A stretch of DNA of 64,000 nucleotides, from contig BGZK01001265.1 in NCBI GenBank assembly GCA_005406025.1, positions 62,001 through 126,000 of the forward strand, written 5' to 3'. Below are positions 24,765 to 35,839 of the stretch, one piece after another. The position numbers were made by a program, and so were the translations under genes. Each line of letters starts with the position of its first letter. Within the stretch, counting starts at the first letter, position 1. Below the pieces are notes generated by a model. That model did no database searches. It saw only the letters and a list, made by a program, of their open reading frames with translations, and had not been told where the DNA came from. The DNA comes from Eumeta japonica (lineage: Eukaryota; Arthropoda; Insecta; Lepidoptera; Psychidae).

Positions 24765-25360
24765 GTGCTCTCCGAAAACACCGTCATATCCGATCTATGG
24801 TACATATCTCTGTAGCTATGGTTTAGCTCGTTAGTGTGGATGTAGATATACGTAATAAAACTAAAGCATTACTAATCGGCTATTCTTATCAAGCTATTAG
24901 AGTATTTCAAGTAAATGACGAATCTATATACCTGGCCAAAGAAATTACTTTAAGGTGCTCAAATGAAAACTATAGACTGATTTTAAATCAAAAGATAAAG
25001 ATACTCTAAAAATCGGATTATTAACAATATACATGTCGAAAATAAAACTATGATTCCTCATTTTAATAATTCGAACGTTGTGCACATTGAATATTTATCT
25101 ATTATAAGTTTATCAATGCATATTATCACAATGTAAAAAAAGTTTCTTCTAAGAAAAAAAGAAAGCGTAAGAAATAGTAGCGTATATGGCTATTGTAGGT
25201 ACAGTTATTTGAAAGTTCTAAGTCTCCATGCAAATAAATGGTATGTAGATAATGAGAATGAGGTACAAATTCTGCAACCAACAAAAGTAAATACTGGCTG
25301 GTAAAGTTGAGATGATAGTTAGATTAAAAAAAATTAAACAATGTGGTGTCGTGGGACACC
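24765..25360. other. AT-rich, no gene seen
   Basis: Nothing recognised. No N-terminal mariner sequence is visible here, although a mariner relic resumes after the element at 25366-26067. Confidence 0.55.
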
Positions 25361-25365
25361 AGGTA

Positions 25366-26067
25366 GGAACGAAGTTCCTTCGGCTAATGTAGAATCGACA
25401 CAATTTGAAAAAAAAACATCGTGCTCAATTTTATGTAGGTTTTTTTGATTTTTCTCTTAAATTTTGCTGATGACTTTTTATTTAAGTACAGGAAAGTATT
25501 TAGGAAATTCAGTATTTTAGGAAATAAAATAAATTACGTAAAATAAAAAAAATCGTAATTCAAATTATCAACTAAAATGACAAAATATGTCTCTTTATTT
25601 TTGTTTGACAACACAAAATTACATAGAAATAGAATAATTTCCCACTATTATCACTGTCAATTGCATTCAAGTCACGTGTTAGTTCACTTGCCATTGTTAC
25701 TATATTTATTATTGTTTTGAGGATTTGAAATTATATGAAAATAAACGTGACTACTCACGAGTAAAATGTATCTATAATGTGAATATTAGCCACGTGCTTG
25801 TCCATGAATTCATGAGTATATACTATGCATTGGCGGGGTGGAGTGGTAATAGAGAGAGAAGGGATGAGAGAACGAAAAGAAAGAGGGAGAAAGAGAAAGG
25901 TATTATACATTATTCGCTTATGTATACGACTGTCGCGCCTGCGCACGTCTCATTTAATGGTTTTATTCCACGGACTTTTTCTTACGGTTTTACTATCACA
26001 TTTTTTCAGTTCGGTCGTGCAGCAAAATCCCTATCTCCTCCAAGCTCGCCGTAAGGAACTTCGTTCC
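25366..26067. mobile_element. Candidate miniature transposon with palindromic ends
   Basis: GGAACGAAGTTCC at 25366-25378 is matched in inverted orientation by GGAACTTCGTTCC at 26055-26067, and the similarity continues inwards (CCTTCGGC against CCTTACGGC). The 700-bp interior carries a GAGA-rich run (25848-25900) and 'gcgcctgcgcacg', and no transposase. The end words resemble non-autonomous DNA elements that I recall from moths. It abuts the truncated 5' side of a mariner relic, so it may have inserted into it. Overlapping frames at 25725-26112 are due to the purine tract. Confidence 0.55.
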
Positions 26068-26960
26068 AAAATTGATTATTTCTACAGTTATCCGTTTATG
26101 CGCCGAATTTAAACGAACATCCACCAAAGATGATCTTGGCTCGGGTCGCCCAACAACAGTAGTGACCGAAGAAATGATAAAAAAATCGAGAAAATTGTTT
26201 CAGCAGATTGTTGTGTTTCGGTACGTTTTACAGCCTAAAAGAAAAGTTTCGACCGATAGTGTGCATAACATTTTAGACCCACGTTTAGAGCTGAAAAACC
26301 GATGCACAAAACAAACCAGCCTGAAAATTTCCATAGCTTTATTTTGGAAATGTTACAACAAGATCCCGATAGTGTTTTGGCTCGATTTAAGACCATGGAT
26401 AAATGAATTGAATGGATAAAACGTGACTCACCATTAGATGAATCTACGTTTTATCAACTCAATACAATGCATTCGATGCATATTTGTTTTTGACTTATAA
26501 TAAATCCAGAAACAGAATTACCATCATCAGATGCAACAGAATGTACCACCATCTCCAAATCCTACGAAATTTAAGGCGAATCGTTCTGCCGGAAAGATTA
26601 TGGACTCTCTTTTCTGGGATAGTAAAGAGGTGGTCATGAGAGAATACCTCGCCCGTGGAGATACTGTTACGGGCTCTTTGTATGCGGAACAAATTAAAAA
26701 AAAAATGCGTTAAGAATTCGAAAGATACGTAGAGGAAACTAACGAAAATTGGTTTTTTCCGTCAAGATAAAGACTTTGCTCACAGGTCCGCCGTTGCTAT
26801 GGCTGCAATCCGAAATGCTGACTTTGAAATATTTAAGTATCCTCCATATTCATTAGACCTTGCCCCCTAGTGATTTCCATCTATTTTGAAAAGTAAAGGA
26901 GTATCTGAAAGAACAGAGATACATAGATGATAGAGCTGTGTATCTCTGTTGTATCTATGT
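26068..26960 (+). mobile_element. Mariner transposon relic A (transposase pseudogene)
   Basis: Broken translations follow the mariner transposase order. First comes AEFKRTSTKDD..SGRPTTVV, the end of the DNA-binding domain with its GRP linker (26094-26170). Next is a VHNIL motif (26258-26275), and then SAGKIMDSLFWDSKEVVMRE, which continues into a TGSLYAEQ motif (26588-26690). Then DKDFAHRSAVAMAAI and a YPPYSLDLAP motif are followed, after a one-base insertion, by SDFHLF, which holds the third catalytic aspartate (26766-26888). Frame changes, a gap in the middle and the missing N-terminus make it inactive. The 5' part is replaced by the miniature element just upstream. Confidence 0.85.
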
Positions 26961-27650
26961 ATGTCTACATGAACGTCTTAAGTAGCGACATTTCCATAAC
27001 ACAGCGAAGAATGTGATCTTAAGAAACAATGAGATAAAGTGAAGTGAAGAACGAAGAGTGAGATCTTGCGAAGTTCAATGAAATTACCATACTTTATTAT
27101 TATTAATTGGAAAGAATGAAAATAAAAGTGTTATGGCATTCAAAACGTGAAGAAATTTATACAAGCATCTTAAATATAATCCTTTGAACGGTACCCCACA
27201 ATCAATAAAAACAGGCAAAAGTTTTTGAAAAGTTGTTCGATGTCTAGTACACGACGAAGTTTTTATAGCGCCCCTTTAATTCAGATATTTTGATATATAA
27301 AAGCCGATTGATAGTAGCTTGGCAAGTTTTTTTAGCTTAAAATTCCATTTGTTATCATTATTTAAGCCTTCGATATCCAGAAATAATTTCTTCAATTAAA
27401 ACGTACGCAGCACTTGTCCCAAGTAACCGTTGTAAATTCATGGCACCCACTGAAGTGATGGACAAAGAGAAACTTTTGTAAGGCTACCTGTAGTAATGTA
27501 AATGGCGCCCACGGTGGCAGTGTTGTTAGAGTGGCAGAACATTTTGGTAGTCGTAATAAACTTAATTAGTAAACTTATTAAAATAGCACCAATCTGCTAC
27601 GCGAACCAAATAAATAACATTATATGTTGTCAAATAAATAATGATGCTTA
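26961..27650. other. AT-rich, no gene seen
   Basis: No recognised feature; the right end of mariner A cannot be placed exactly. Confidence 0.5.
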
Positions 27651-27654
27651 GGCA

Positions 27655-27760
27655 TGTCGGTCGTGGATTAACGCGAGGTTTAGCCTTAATGAAGTGACGT
27701 CATCTATCAATTTGCGGCGATGCTTCGCACTCGGCGTAACATCCATTCTCTGTGACGGCT
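27655..27760. other. GC-richer patch with CRE motif
   Basis: It contains the palindromic cyclic-AMP response core TGACGTCA (27695-27702) followed by ATCTATCAATTTG and CpG words (GGCGATGCTTCGCACTCGGCG). Possible regulatory element; no coding evidence. Confidence 0.35.
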
Positions 27761-27764
27761 CCAA

Positions 27765-28365
27765 CTGCCAATAATAAAGGACTGGTGATGCTTTTACGGT
27801 CATGGATTCATGAAATTTTTGCGGTAGATGTGGTTACAACCTTTTCGAGCAATTACGAATACGTGGGTATTGATTTAAATTTAAAATTATATGTCAAAAC
27901 TGAAAATATATTTATATTTAATATTACAAAAAGTTGGCGAATATAAAAGTTAAATGCGACGTTATTGCTCAATATTGACCATTATGCTTGTTTGATGTCA
28001 CAGGTCGTTCGGCTATATTGTTTACTTGTCTGAAATATATTGTGTACCAGACGGTTTGTAATTACTTATTTTAATACGTTTTAACTTGCCTATTAGACGA
28101 TAATTTTTAACAGAAAAATCTAATTAATTCCTCCATAATTAATTAATATTGAATTTAGTCAAAAAGCCAGACTATGATTTTTAAGAAAGAAGGGTTCTCC
28201 TAATTTTTGAATCTTATTTATGCCAATGACAAACTAGTGTTAACTAGTTGTTAATGCTGGTTGATCTAGGAATTTTTTAAACTTTGAAAGCCTAACTAAC
28301 CAGCTTCACAAATAACGACAGTGTGTTTCGTACATCCTGGATATAAAATAATACTGCGACGGCGG
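27765..28365. other. AT-rich, no gene seen
   Basis: A 64-codon plus frame (27752-27946) has no recognisable motif. Confidence 0.55.
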
Positions 28366-28369
28366 CTCG

Positions 28370-28500
28370 ATTATGAATATTAATACGCGTTCACGGCACT
28401 TCAGATTAGCGACTGGCGTCTAACTCGGCCCGACAGCGGGGGAGCCCACCTTGTCTTATCACACCGACTCCCGAATACCATGTCTTACCACCACAATATA
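28370..28500. other. GC-richer patch, candidate regulatory element
   Basis: 'cgactggcgtctaactcggcccg' and 'cagcgggggagcccacc' lie in otherwise AT-rich DNA. The string GCGACTGGCGTC also occurs in the island at 3371-3570 as GGCGACTGGCGTCC. Function unknown. Confidence 0.3.
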
Positions 28501-28504
28501 CATC

Positions 28505-29234
28505 TATACGGCAGAATGAAAGCGAAAGCAGGTTTTTTTTTTCTTTAAAAACGTTCCGTTTTTTTTTATTAAGCGAGAGAGACAGAAATGACTAAAAAAA
28601 AATGAGTAACATTCTAATAGTATTGCAGTGCTGAATTTACCAAGCCTAACTTTATATAAAGTAGGTCCCAAAAAGCCAGTTTCGAGAAGTTTGGAGACTT
28701 TAATCTATTTTTAGGTTCCAATGTCCAAAGGGAAATTTGTAACCCTTACAGTTTCGCACGTCCGTAAATGATCATCTTGAACTTTATGATTTTTTTTCTT
28801 TGATCGTAATGAAATTTTAGAGGCAGGTGACTTGTGTTAACAAACACATAATTTTGTAATGAAATTACGAAAAGTTAAATTCAGGGGTTGCTTTTTATAT
28901 ATGAAATGAAGGGATGTAAATTTTTATTGTGTGCCACCATTTTGTATAGTGATTTTCAATATGTACTTAAAAATGCATTGTAGTTTTTAAGCGACTTTTC
29001 CTCTCAGGTATATATTGCGTGATTTATTCGCTTCCATAGTTGTCAATTTTCTGTTTTTTTTTAACTTCTAAACCGTTTCAAAAATCATAATAATAGAGTT
29101 TCGTGAAGGGAGTTGAAAGAATTTTTACTGCAAAAAAAAAATCTCTCGTCATTCTTTACAGACATTTATAATTTTCAAGTTTTAGTAGTATGTAATCACC
29201 AGCCTATATAAAGTACATACACAATGAGTATTTA

Positions 29235-29238
<4 letters not shown>
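28505..29238. other. AT-rich, no gene seen
   Basis: Homopolymer-rich DNA with nothing recognised. Confidence 0.6.
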
Positions 29239-29239
<1 letters not shown>

Positions 29240-29270
<31 letters not shown>

Positions 29271-29371
29271 ACACACGCACACACAAACACACACACACAT
29301 ACGCACGCACACGCACGCAAACGCGCCCACACACACACCCTCACACGCCACACGCACTCCACACACACACA
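29240..29371 (+). repeat. CA-rich microsatellite
   Basis: About 130 bp dominated by (CA)n, starting as a pure run and becoming interrupted by G and T. The histidine/threonine frame across it is an artefact of the repeat. Confidence 0.95.
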
Positions 29372-29379
29372 AACATATT

Positions 29380-30790
29380 ATATGTGCATGTTACTTGAAA
29401 TGGAATTTTTAAAATGTGTAATTGAATTTTAAAAATTCAGCGAAATAAATTTTATTTTAATTCGGACGTTGCAACGGATTCCTAGACGCGTGAATTCAAT
29501 TTTACAACTGAACTTTTTAACTTTTCTTATTCAGTAACGCTGAACATATGTCACGTCGACGCTGTCGACGTTTAAGCATGTTCTTTGTGAGAAGATAAAT
29601 CAGGTTAAAGGTCAGGTAAAGGACGTCGTGTCATTGCACAAAAACATTCACTTTGTTCATCAGTTCTTAGTACGGCAAGCTCGCACAGTTATAACACATC
29701 TCTTTATATACATAATGGCTCGTACTGTCTGTTACGTTGTTACCATCGCTTTAATTTCCCATAGATCTGGCTCCGTAAAACAGTCTCCTTTCGAAACACA
29801 ATACCAATTATTCTTCTGTCCTTTCACAATATGGCCGAAAAAAAAAATATAGGCGTTTCCTATGCGACGAAAAAATTAACACTTCATGAACGACACTTTC
29901 CTCTGATGAACACCGAACTTGATCCGGCAATCATTCACGATTGCGCGGCGCCACTCGAGTCCGTTCGTTCGAACGGCTGTTTCGTTGTGTTTCAGACGAT
30001 CGTCAACATAAATATGTAAATGAAAGCAGTGAAATAGCAGCGAGGCCTGTTTACCTGCCTGAACTGATTTCCTCACAGCCTTATACACCTAGGGATATTA
30101 AATGGAAAGACCTAGACCACGCCATCTTACGTGACACGAAGGCTATATCAATTTAGGGACGTAGGTACAGTCGATCTAATTAATTACAGCGATGCCCCAA
30201 CTTCACACGATGAGCGACGATGGATAATAATCGTTGTGAGTTGAATTATTATAAGTCAGAGTATTATGATTAAATAAAAATTGGCACAGATTTAAATTAA
30301 GCGGAAACGAAACCAATGCTGAGTGATAAAAGAACAATAGTATAAAAGTACAATAGAATGATAGGAAATTCGACAAATCGCATTATTGTGCACTGGATGA
30401 ATATAAAATTGTTTTGTCTTAGACGCCCTCATAAAATCTAATGGGGTGTGTGAAATATCAAAAAAAAATTCTTTTCACGCGAATTTTTTCTTGGTTAGAT
30501 ACTCGTAACTGCAACGTACGTAGCGACCGAAGGACAGAACCAATACGAGGAATGCATGCAGTAAATCCTACTGTGTATAAGAAATTTCTATTGTCACTGC
30601 GCATAAGCTGTTGTTTTTATTTTTACAAGAAACAATCACATTGCGATCATTTAAAGTTTCCACAAACATGGCGATTTCTGATTATGAAACATAGGTTATT
30701 TTTTTCTATGAATATTGTACTCTCAAAATGCAGTCAATAATTAACAAAACCTCAAGGTTAGGTCAAGTCATGGAGGGCTGACATAATTCG
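29380..30790. other. AT-rich, no gene seen
   Basis: Several overlapping frames of 60-99 codons (29628-30156 and 30441-30740) on both strands have no recognisable domain. A slightly GC-richer patch lies at 29935-30005. Confidence 0.5.
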
Positions 30791-30794
30791 TTAA

Positions 30795-31190
30795 AATCTA
30801 AACGGGAACACGGCTGCGTAAACAGTTCGCGGCGCGCCCTCGGGCCGGGCGCGGGGCGTCGACGGGCCTCAGACGCCGGTCGGCGCGCCGCCGTGCGCCG
30901 GATAAAGCCATAATTAAGGGCCTTCTCGATCGATTAACTTAAGCCGAGTTTAAAGAGACGTTAACTCCGAGAGAAAGGTTTACTCCGCCGTGAAATAGCA
31001 TTAGGTTTTCTCGCGTTTTATGCGTACTCCCCTCCCCCCTCGCGCGCGTACCCGCTATCCCCTGAGGGGGGTGCTTCGATGGGGGATTCGCTTAATTAAT
31101 GTCGTAAATTAGCGCGAGTATTTCTGATTGATACGCCTTCAGCGGAGGACGCGATTTCCTATTGAAGGAGCTTCGAAATCCGATTGATTG
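30795..31190. other. Strong GC/CpG island, candidate regulatory element
   Basis: The most GC-rich block of the window: GGCGCGCCCTCGGGCCGGGC, GGCGTCGACGGGCCTC and CGGCGCGCCGCCG, followed by TCGATCGATTAACTT, CCCCTCCCCCCTCGCGCGCG and GCTTAATTAATG. No frame of note crosses it. It could be a CpG-rich promoter or a conserved enhancer; no start site or splice signal was found that decides. Confidence 0.45.
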
Positions 31191-31194
31191 TTCT

Positions 31195-32365
31195 ACGTTT
31201 GTATTCCTTAGCTTGAACTTGAGTAATATGAAAGTAATGGTTTTCAATTGTTCAAATAGAACTTTGAAACTGAAACATCATTATTTCACGAAAGTAGATA
31301 AAAGAGTTTAAGTTAAAAATATTCATTCCAGATTTACTTAAATATATATGAAAATACTAAAAATATCAGATATAGAAAAACGTACTTTTCTCATTTTTCA
31401 TATGTATTCGTATTACCTATTATATATGATTGAACATTTAGGTTATTTTCAATATTAGTATATTGTTATTAACACTTCAGTTAACTTCCTTTTCGAAATG
31501 AGGCATAGTAAGAATGGAATCTATTCTAAGAAATAAACGCTCCTCCAAAATTTCCTTTTGTAGATTTACTGATTCTAATTAATAGACTAGTACTGAAAAT
31601 ATTTTATTGATGAAATATGTAAGTCGAATGCGTATTGTAACGAACAGCAAAATCGGAATAAAAATCTCTCTTATTAAGCGATGTAATTGTATGCCTTCAA
31701 ATATTTTATGCTATATAAACTGGAAAAACGATATGATATGTTTCAAATAGCGTTATTTACGTTATTGGCGTTAATTTCACCACTTATAAAAGTTCTCTAT
31801 ATCTACTCGGAAATAGAAAGCTTTCATTTCTTTAGTATTTATTACGAATCGACCAAGTAAAAAAGTTCCGTGGCTAGCGTTAAGAAATATATTAAACAAC
31901 GAAGACGTGGCCTAGTATGATCTGTGGATCGCGTTATTATTCAATACACGGAACTGCATTTATAATTTCCTACAAAGTCATTGGTATTGGGTTCTTGAAA
32001 CCTTCAAAGAATGCATAATACCATTTTGGTCTATATAATATTTTGCCGCTTGCTGACTCTCTTACGAGGGCGGATCCAAAAATTTAGTCAGGGGCCGGGG
32101 ATCACACATACGAGATTAAGTCAGGACTGACTCTAATTCATCATGGATACACTCCATACACATCTCCAAACCTTGGATACACTCTTGCTTTTCCATCGCA
32201 TAAGTACGTATTACAAATTCCTCAAATGGATGTAATGATAAAGAAATATATAGCATTAAAAAAATGATATATATAGCATTCGACCAAAACCGAAATTTAT
32301 AATCAAATAAGGGATCGTTGCGTTGGGTTGCTGAGTACGGGCCATATCGAAATAGAGAAAAATAT
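31195..32365. other. AT-rich, no gene seen
   Basis: Nothing recognised. The minus frame 32116-32442 is an artefact of reading through the adjacent tRNA gene. Confidence 0.6.
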
Positions 32366-32368
32366 TGC

Positions 32369-32457
32369 TCCTTCGAGCCGGATTTGAACCAGCGACCTAT
32401 GGATGTCAGTCGATTGCCAGCTACAGTCCACCGCTCTACCAACTGAGCTATCGAAGG
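32369..32457 (-). tRNA. tRNA-Tyr (GUA) with 16-bp intron, copy 1
   Basis: On the minus strand the acceptor arm CCTTCGA (32457-32451) pairs with TCGAAGG, with A as discriminator at 32369. The D arm carries AGCTCAGTTGGTAGAGC (A box), the anticodon loop is CTGTAGA with anticodon GTA, and the T arm carries GGTTCAAATCC (B box). A 16-bp intron (32405-32420) lies directly after the base 3' of the anticodon, the standard place for nuclear tRNA introns, and removing it leaves 73 nt. A T-run follows on the minus strand as a polymerase III terminator. The five bases before it are GCAAG, as in the other two copies. Confidence 0.97.
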
Positions 32458-32459
32458 CT

Positions 32460-33190
32460 TGCGTGTGAGCCGCGAATCTTGCGCTGGCTGACGCAGTGAA
32501 AGTCCACGGCGGTATGTAGGTGAACTGGTTCCGAATGGATCGTTAACGACTCGTGTGATGTAAATAATATTACACGGTATTAATTAACTTTAATTAATAG
32601 TCGTGAATTCAAAACGGAATGATTGTGTAAAATATATATTTGTCGTCGGGGAATGATAACGCTGCGTAGGTATACAACCGGCGTTGTCACATTGCCCCAT
32701 GTCTCTGTGCGACAGCTGATTTTGTGTTAAAATAGTGACTGTTAGGTGATACGATAATTTGGAAAGTTGTTTGATGCTCTTAAGAGGGTAGCTATTAAAA
32801 ATAAGTGTACACATTTAGACATGTGTTAAAGACGTAAAGAAGAAAAAAAGAAACGATAAACACTAAAACAGTTTTTTAAGTTTATGTTAATAAAACAATT
32901 TCAATTAAAAGAATCATCGGTTTTCCTTTTTGGAATTTACAAACATGTATTGCATTCTAATATATAAATGAATCTCTAGAAGTTGTGTTGTAATTTTCAG
33001 ACAGTGGTCTATATCGCAACATTTTATCTTAATTCGTTATAGTTAGTGTATATTATTACATTGAAAGTATGTATGAAAAACGAAAAGAAGATGTAACATA
33101 AGAGAAAACTATAAATATGATTTTTTTAAATAGTCCTCGCAGACTGCTATAAAGAAATTTAAAATCTGTCTACTGGCGCACATCTATGAA
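32460..33190. other. No gene seen
   Basis: AT-rich, with a slightly GC-richer patch at 32460-32560 upstream of the tRNA gene. Nothing recognised. Confidence 0.55.
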
Positions 33191-33195
33191 ATTAC

Positions 33196-33348
33196 CTGTC
33201 GGATTTTAATGCGGTTTTCACGGGTAGATAGAACCAGACTTGGAGTAGAATATACGCTATATTTGACTTCCATAGGTTTTCAGGAAAAAGGTATCCCGAT
33301 TCAAAGATCGAGAAGGCAAAGCCAATAATAATTGCTAGCGTCCACAGC
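33196..33348 (-). CDS. Possible internal exon of a membrane protein, unassigned
   Basis: The minus strand is open from about 33407 and can be bounded by an acceptor (CTATAG before 33348) and a consensus donor (ACAG|GTAATT after 33196). That gives 153 nt in a consistent frame. The peptide begins LWTLAIIIGFAFSIFESGYL, a hydrophobic helix, continues with a polar turn FPENLWKSN and a second helix IAYILLQVWFYLPV, and ends KTALKSD. Codon use is mixed and includes several TGG and GGC codons, unlike the AT-driven chance frames nearby. No family is recognised and no neighbouring exons were found. It may be an exon of a gene with long introns, or a chance frame. Confidence 0.33.
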
Positions 33349-33419
33349 CTATAGATGTCACAATGCGAACGAATAACAATGATGAAATTAAAACAAAAAA
33401 AACTCAAAACCTACACTCG

Positions 33420-33880
33420 ATCTTCCGATCGCGATGAGCTCAGCTTATTGAAAAACGGAGAAATTTTGAGAATGGGTACGCGATCGAAATCAAGTTAGTG
33501 TGCGATTAGAATGAAGAGTGTGACTAGGATGGGAATTGGTGACAGTACCGGGCCCAGAATTGAAGACGGTGAGGAGGTTCCGATTGGCAGCGAAACAGTT
33601 CAATATAAAAGATGAAGGAATGCATTCTATATCCACGCAAGCGAAAGCTAAAGCTAGTGTATAATGAGTCAAGGTGATATGTCCCGATCATTTGACACGT
33701 ATAATATTATTACTAATTTTAATTAATTACTCTATGTATTTAATTCGCAATTAGAAGCTTTTTTATTATTCATTAATTTTATTCTAACGTATTCTTTAAT
33801 TTTTTTAACTCGTGTATTACCAATTAAATTTTTTTCAAAATATATATTAATTGTCACATTTTTATGAAAAACTACTTCTA
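33420..33880. other. No gene seen
   Basis: Nothing recognised; a small GC-richer patch at 33420-33600. Confidence 0.5.
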
Positions 33881-33884
33881 CTCG

Positions 33885-33982
33885 CGGCTTTGCCTGCGTG
33901 GACATAGAATAAATTCTTTCAAGTTCTGCATTTACTGTCTTGATTGAAATCAAAATCGGATTTTAGGATATATAGATATAGA
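33885..33982 (+). mobile_element. Fragment of the 'cgcggctttgcctgcg' repeat
   Basis: It shares the start phrase and the 'tatagat' tail with 2993-3215 but is much shorter, about 100 bp, with 'cattgaaatcaaaatcgg'-like wording in the middle. Confidence 0.5.
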
Positions 33983-33984
33983 TA

Positions 33985-35335
33985 GGCAAATAGGATATCA
34001 GGAGAAAGTGATAACGGGATAAAAAGTATGCTATCTGCCAATATAGGATATTGTCTATCTGTGCGTAAATTGTGCTCTAAGTCTTTTAATGGCTTAGGAG
34101 TGATTGTATAACAAACATCAAAACATTTTCACAAACTTTCACATTTGCAATATTAGTACTATTAATTGAACAGTAATAAAGATTACAAGAAGTCATTAAT
34201 AATTTTATTGTATACGTAAATACATTAATTACAGAATAAAAACGGAATATTTTCAGACAAACAATATACAATAACTTTATAGGAACATATTTTTATTTAA
34301 TTCTGAATCTGATTGATCACATTCGATTCGTTTGAAATCAAAATATCTATGTATTTCATGGTAAATCAAAACGGCGAATGCAAATAATAAGCTACCACTT
34401 TACCTAACTACGTGCTAGCATGTTGTGATTTCTGTGTCATTCCTAAGAACCATGCCTCACCACATATCAACGGTAACTATCAATCAAAACGGATTGTCGA
34501 TGCGTCGCTCAAATTCTCCTCCGCCCTTAAGGGGAGCTTCCGTGACGCTTCACAGACGGCTATGGCAAGTGCGCGTTCGAAAATGTCAGTCTGACCTTAG
34601 GGTAAGTGCTCGGCCCGCGCTGAATTATTTCTAAGGGGGTGCGTTTGATCTTTCAAATCTGCCCTTTCGCTTGACACTCCGCTTCGCCCCAGGGCCTAGG
34701 TAACTGTCGGCTATAAAGGTGTTACACGATGAAGTTATGGATTTCGGTAGAATACTAAATTGAATTAAAATATAAAAAAACGATAAATAAAAGAATAAAA
34801 ATTAGTAGTTATTATAAACATGATGTACATACGCGCCATTCTCTTGACGTTAACTCAGTAATTATTATTTATTAGTATTTCTTTCTTCTGTAGTAACTGT
34901 GTATCGGCGTGTATAATTCATTCAATGAATAATTTAATTCAAAATTTGATAAATCGATTTAAAATATTGCAATGATAAATCGTATGTTGCACTCGAATAT
35001 ACGAAATTATTTTATCTAGTGATTAAGCTATATGCATAATAGGCATACTGGTTAGATAAAAATATTGATCATTTAATGTTTTTTTACACACACATCGATT
35101 CTGATTGTCTTGAAATTCTTTCTGTAAAAGTATGCAATCGTTAAGTCGTGTAAATGTATAAAAGTTAACTCAGTTTAATGAAATATTGTTAAATATCCGC
35201 TGAATAAAAATAATCTTACGGTATAAGTAATTAGAAGCTGCAATTTAAAAGTTTTTCATCTCAATAATTATAACCGTCCAATTAAGTATTATATCAGGTT
35301 TCAATTACCTTACTGATAACACACAATCTTTTTAC
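33985..35335. other. AT-rich, no gene seen
   Basis: A GC-richer part at 34490-34700 carries overlapping short plus frames (34412-34594, 34425-34634) without domains; the minus frame at 34086-34271 is AT-driven. Confidence 0.5.
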
Positions 35336-35339
35336 TGTA

Positions 35340-35588
35340 GAATGAGGGTATTAGACACCAAGCCCTCGCGCGGGTCCAGGGCGTGTAGGGGGCTGTCATT
35401 GGCCGTCGTCACCTATTTGATGACAATGTCCGCGATTAATAGCTGCACGTGCCCTCCGAGGCACGGAATGAGTGGACTTAGTTGTCTTAAGTTAAGAAAC
35501 TCATTGGTCAATTTTCTCGTGGTCAGGCATCAAACCCGATACCTCCGGATTGAAGGCAACGACCTTAACCGCCGATCCACTGCCGCAT
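35340..35588 (-). mobile_element. tRNA-derived SINE-like repeat
   Basis: Read on the minus strand it starts with a tRNA-like head: 'gtggatcggcggttaagg' (A-box-like) at 35580-35563 and 'atcgggtttgatgcc' (B-box-like) at about 35539-35525. A GC-rich body follows, containing 'ccgtgcctcggagggcacgt', a phrase that I recall from lepidopteran interspersed repeats. The head lacks a complete cloverleaf, so it is not a tRNA gene. The 82-codon plus frame across it is an artefact. Confidence 0.55.
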
Positions 35589-35748
35589 AGAATACATATG
35601 TATACCAAATTTTTGTGATGTAATAGAATCGTATTCTAAAAACACATTATAATATCGCAGCGCCATTATCATAATAGGCTTTTTTACGAATACGTAATAA
35701 TAATATAGAGATATGGAAATATCAACTTTTTCGCTAATCACAAGCAAG

Positions 35749-35837
35749 CCTTCGATAGCTCAGTTGGTAGAGCGGTGGACTGTAGCTGGCAATCGACTGA
35801 CATCCATAGGTCGCTGGTTCAAATCCGGCTCGAAGGA
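35749..35837 (+). tRNA. tRNA-Tyr (GUA) with 16-bp intron, copy 2
   Basis: Identical over all 89 bases to the copies at 32369-32457 and 43751-43839. The acceptor arm 35749-35755 pairs with 35830-35836, with discriminator A at 35837. The anticodon GTA is at 35782-35784 and the intron at 35786-35801. TTTTTT shortly after the gene is the polymerase III terminator. GCAAG precedes it, as in the other copies. It supplies tyrosine tRNA after intron removal by the tRNA splicing endonuclease. Confidence 0.97.
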
Positions 35838-35839
35838 GT

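Noticed and set aside
29224..29412. His/Thr-rich 62-codon frame
   Set aside because: Translation of a CA microsatellite.
32116..32442. 108-codon minus frame containing VERWTVAGNRLTSIGRWFKS
   Set aside because: The distinctive part is the tRNA-Tyr gene read as protein; the same string appears at the other copies.
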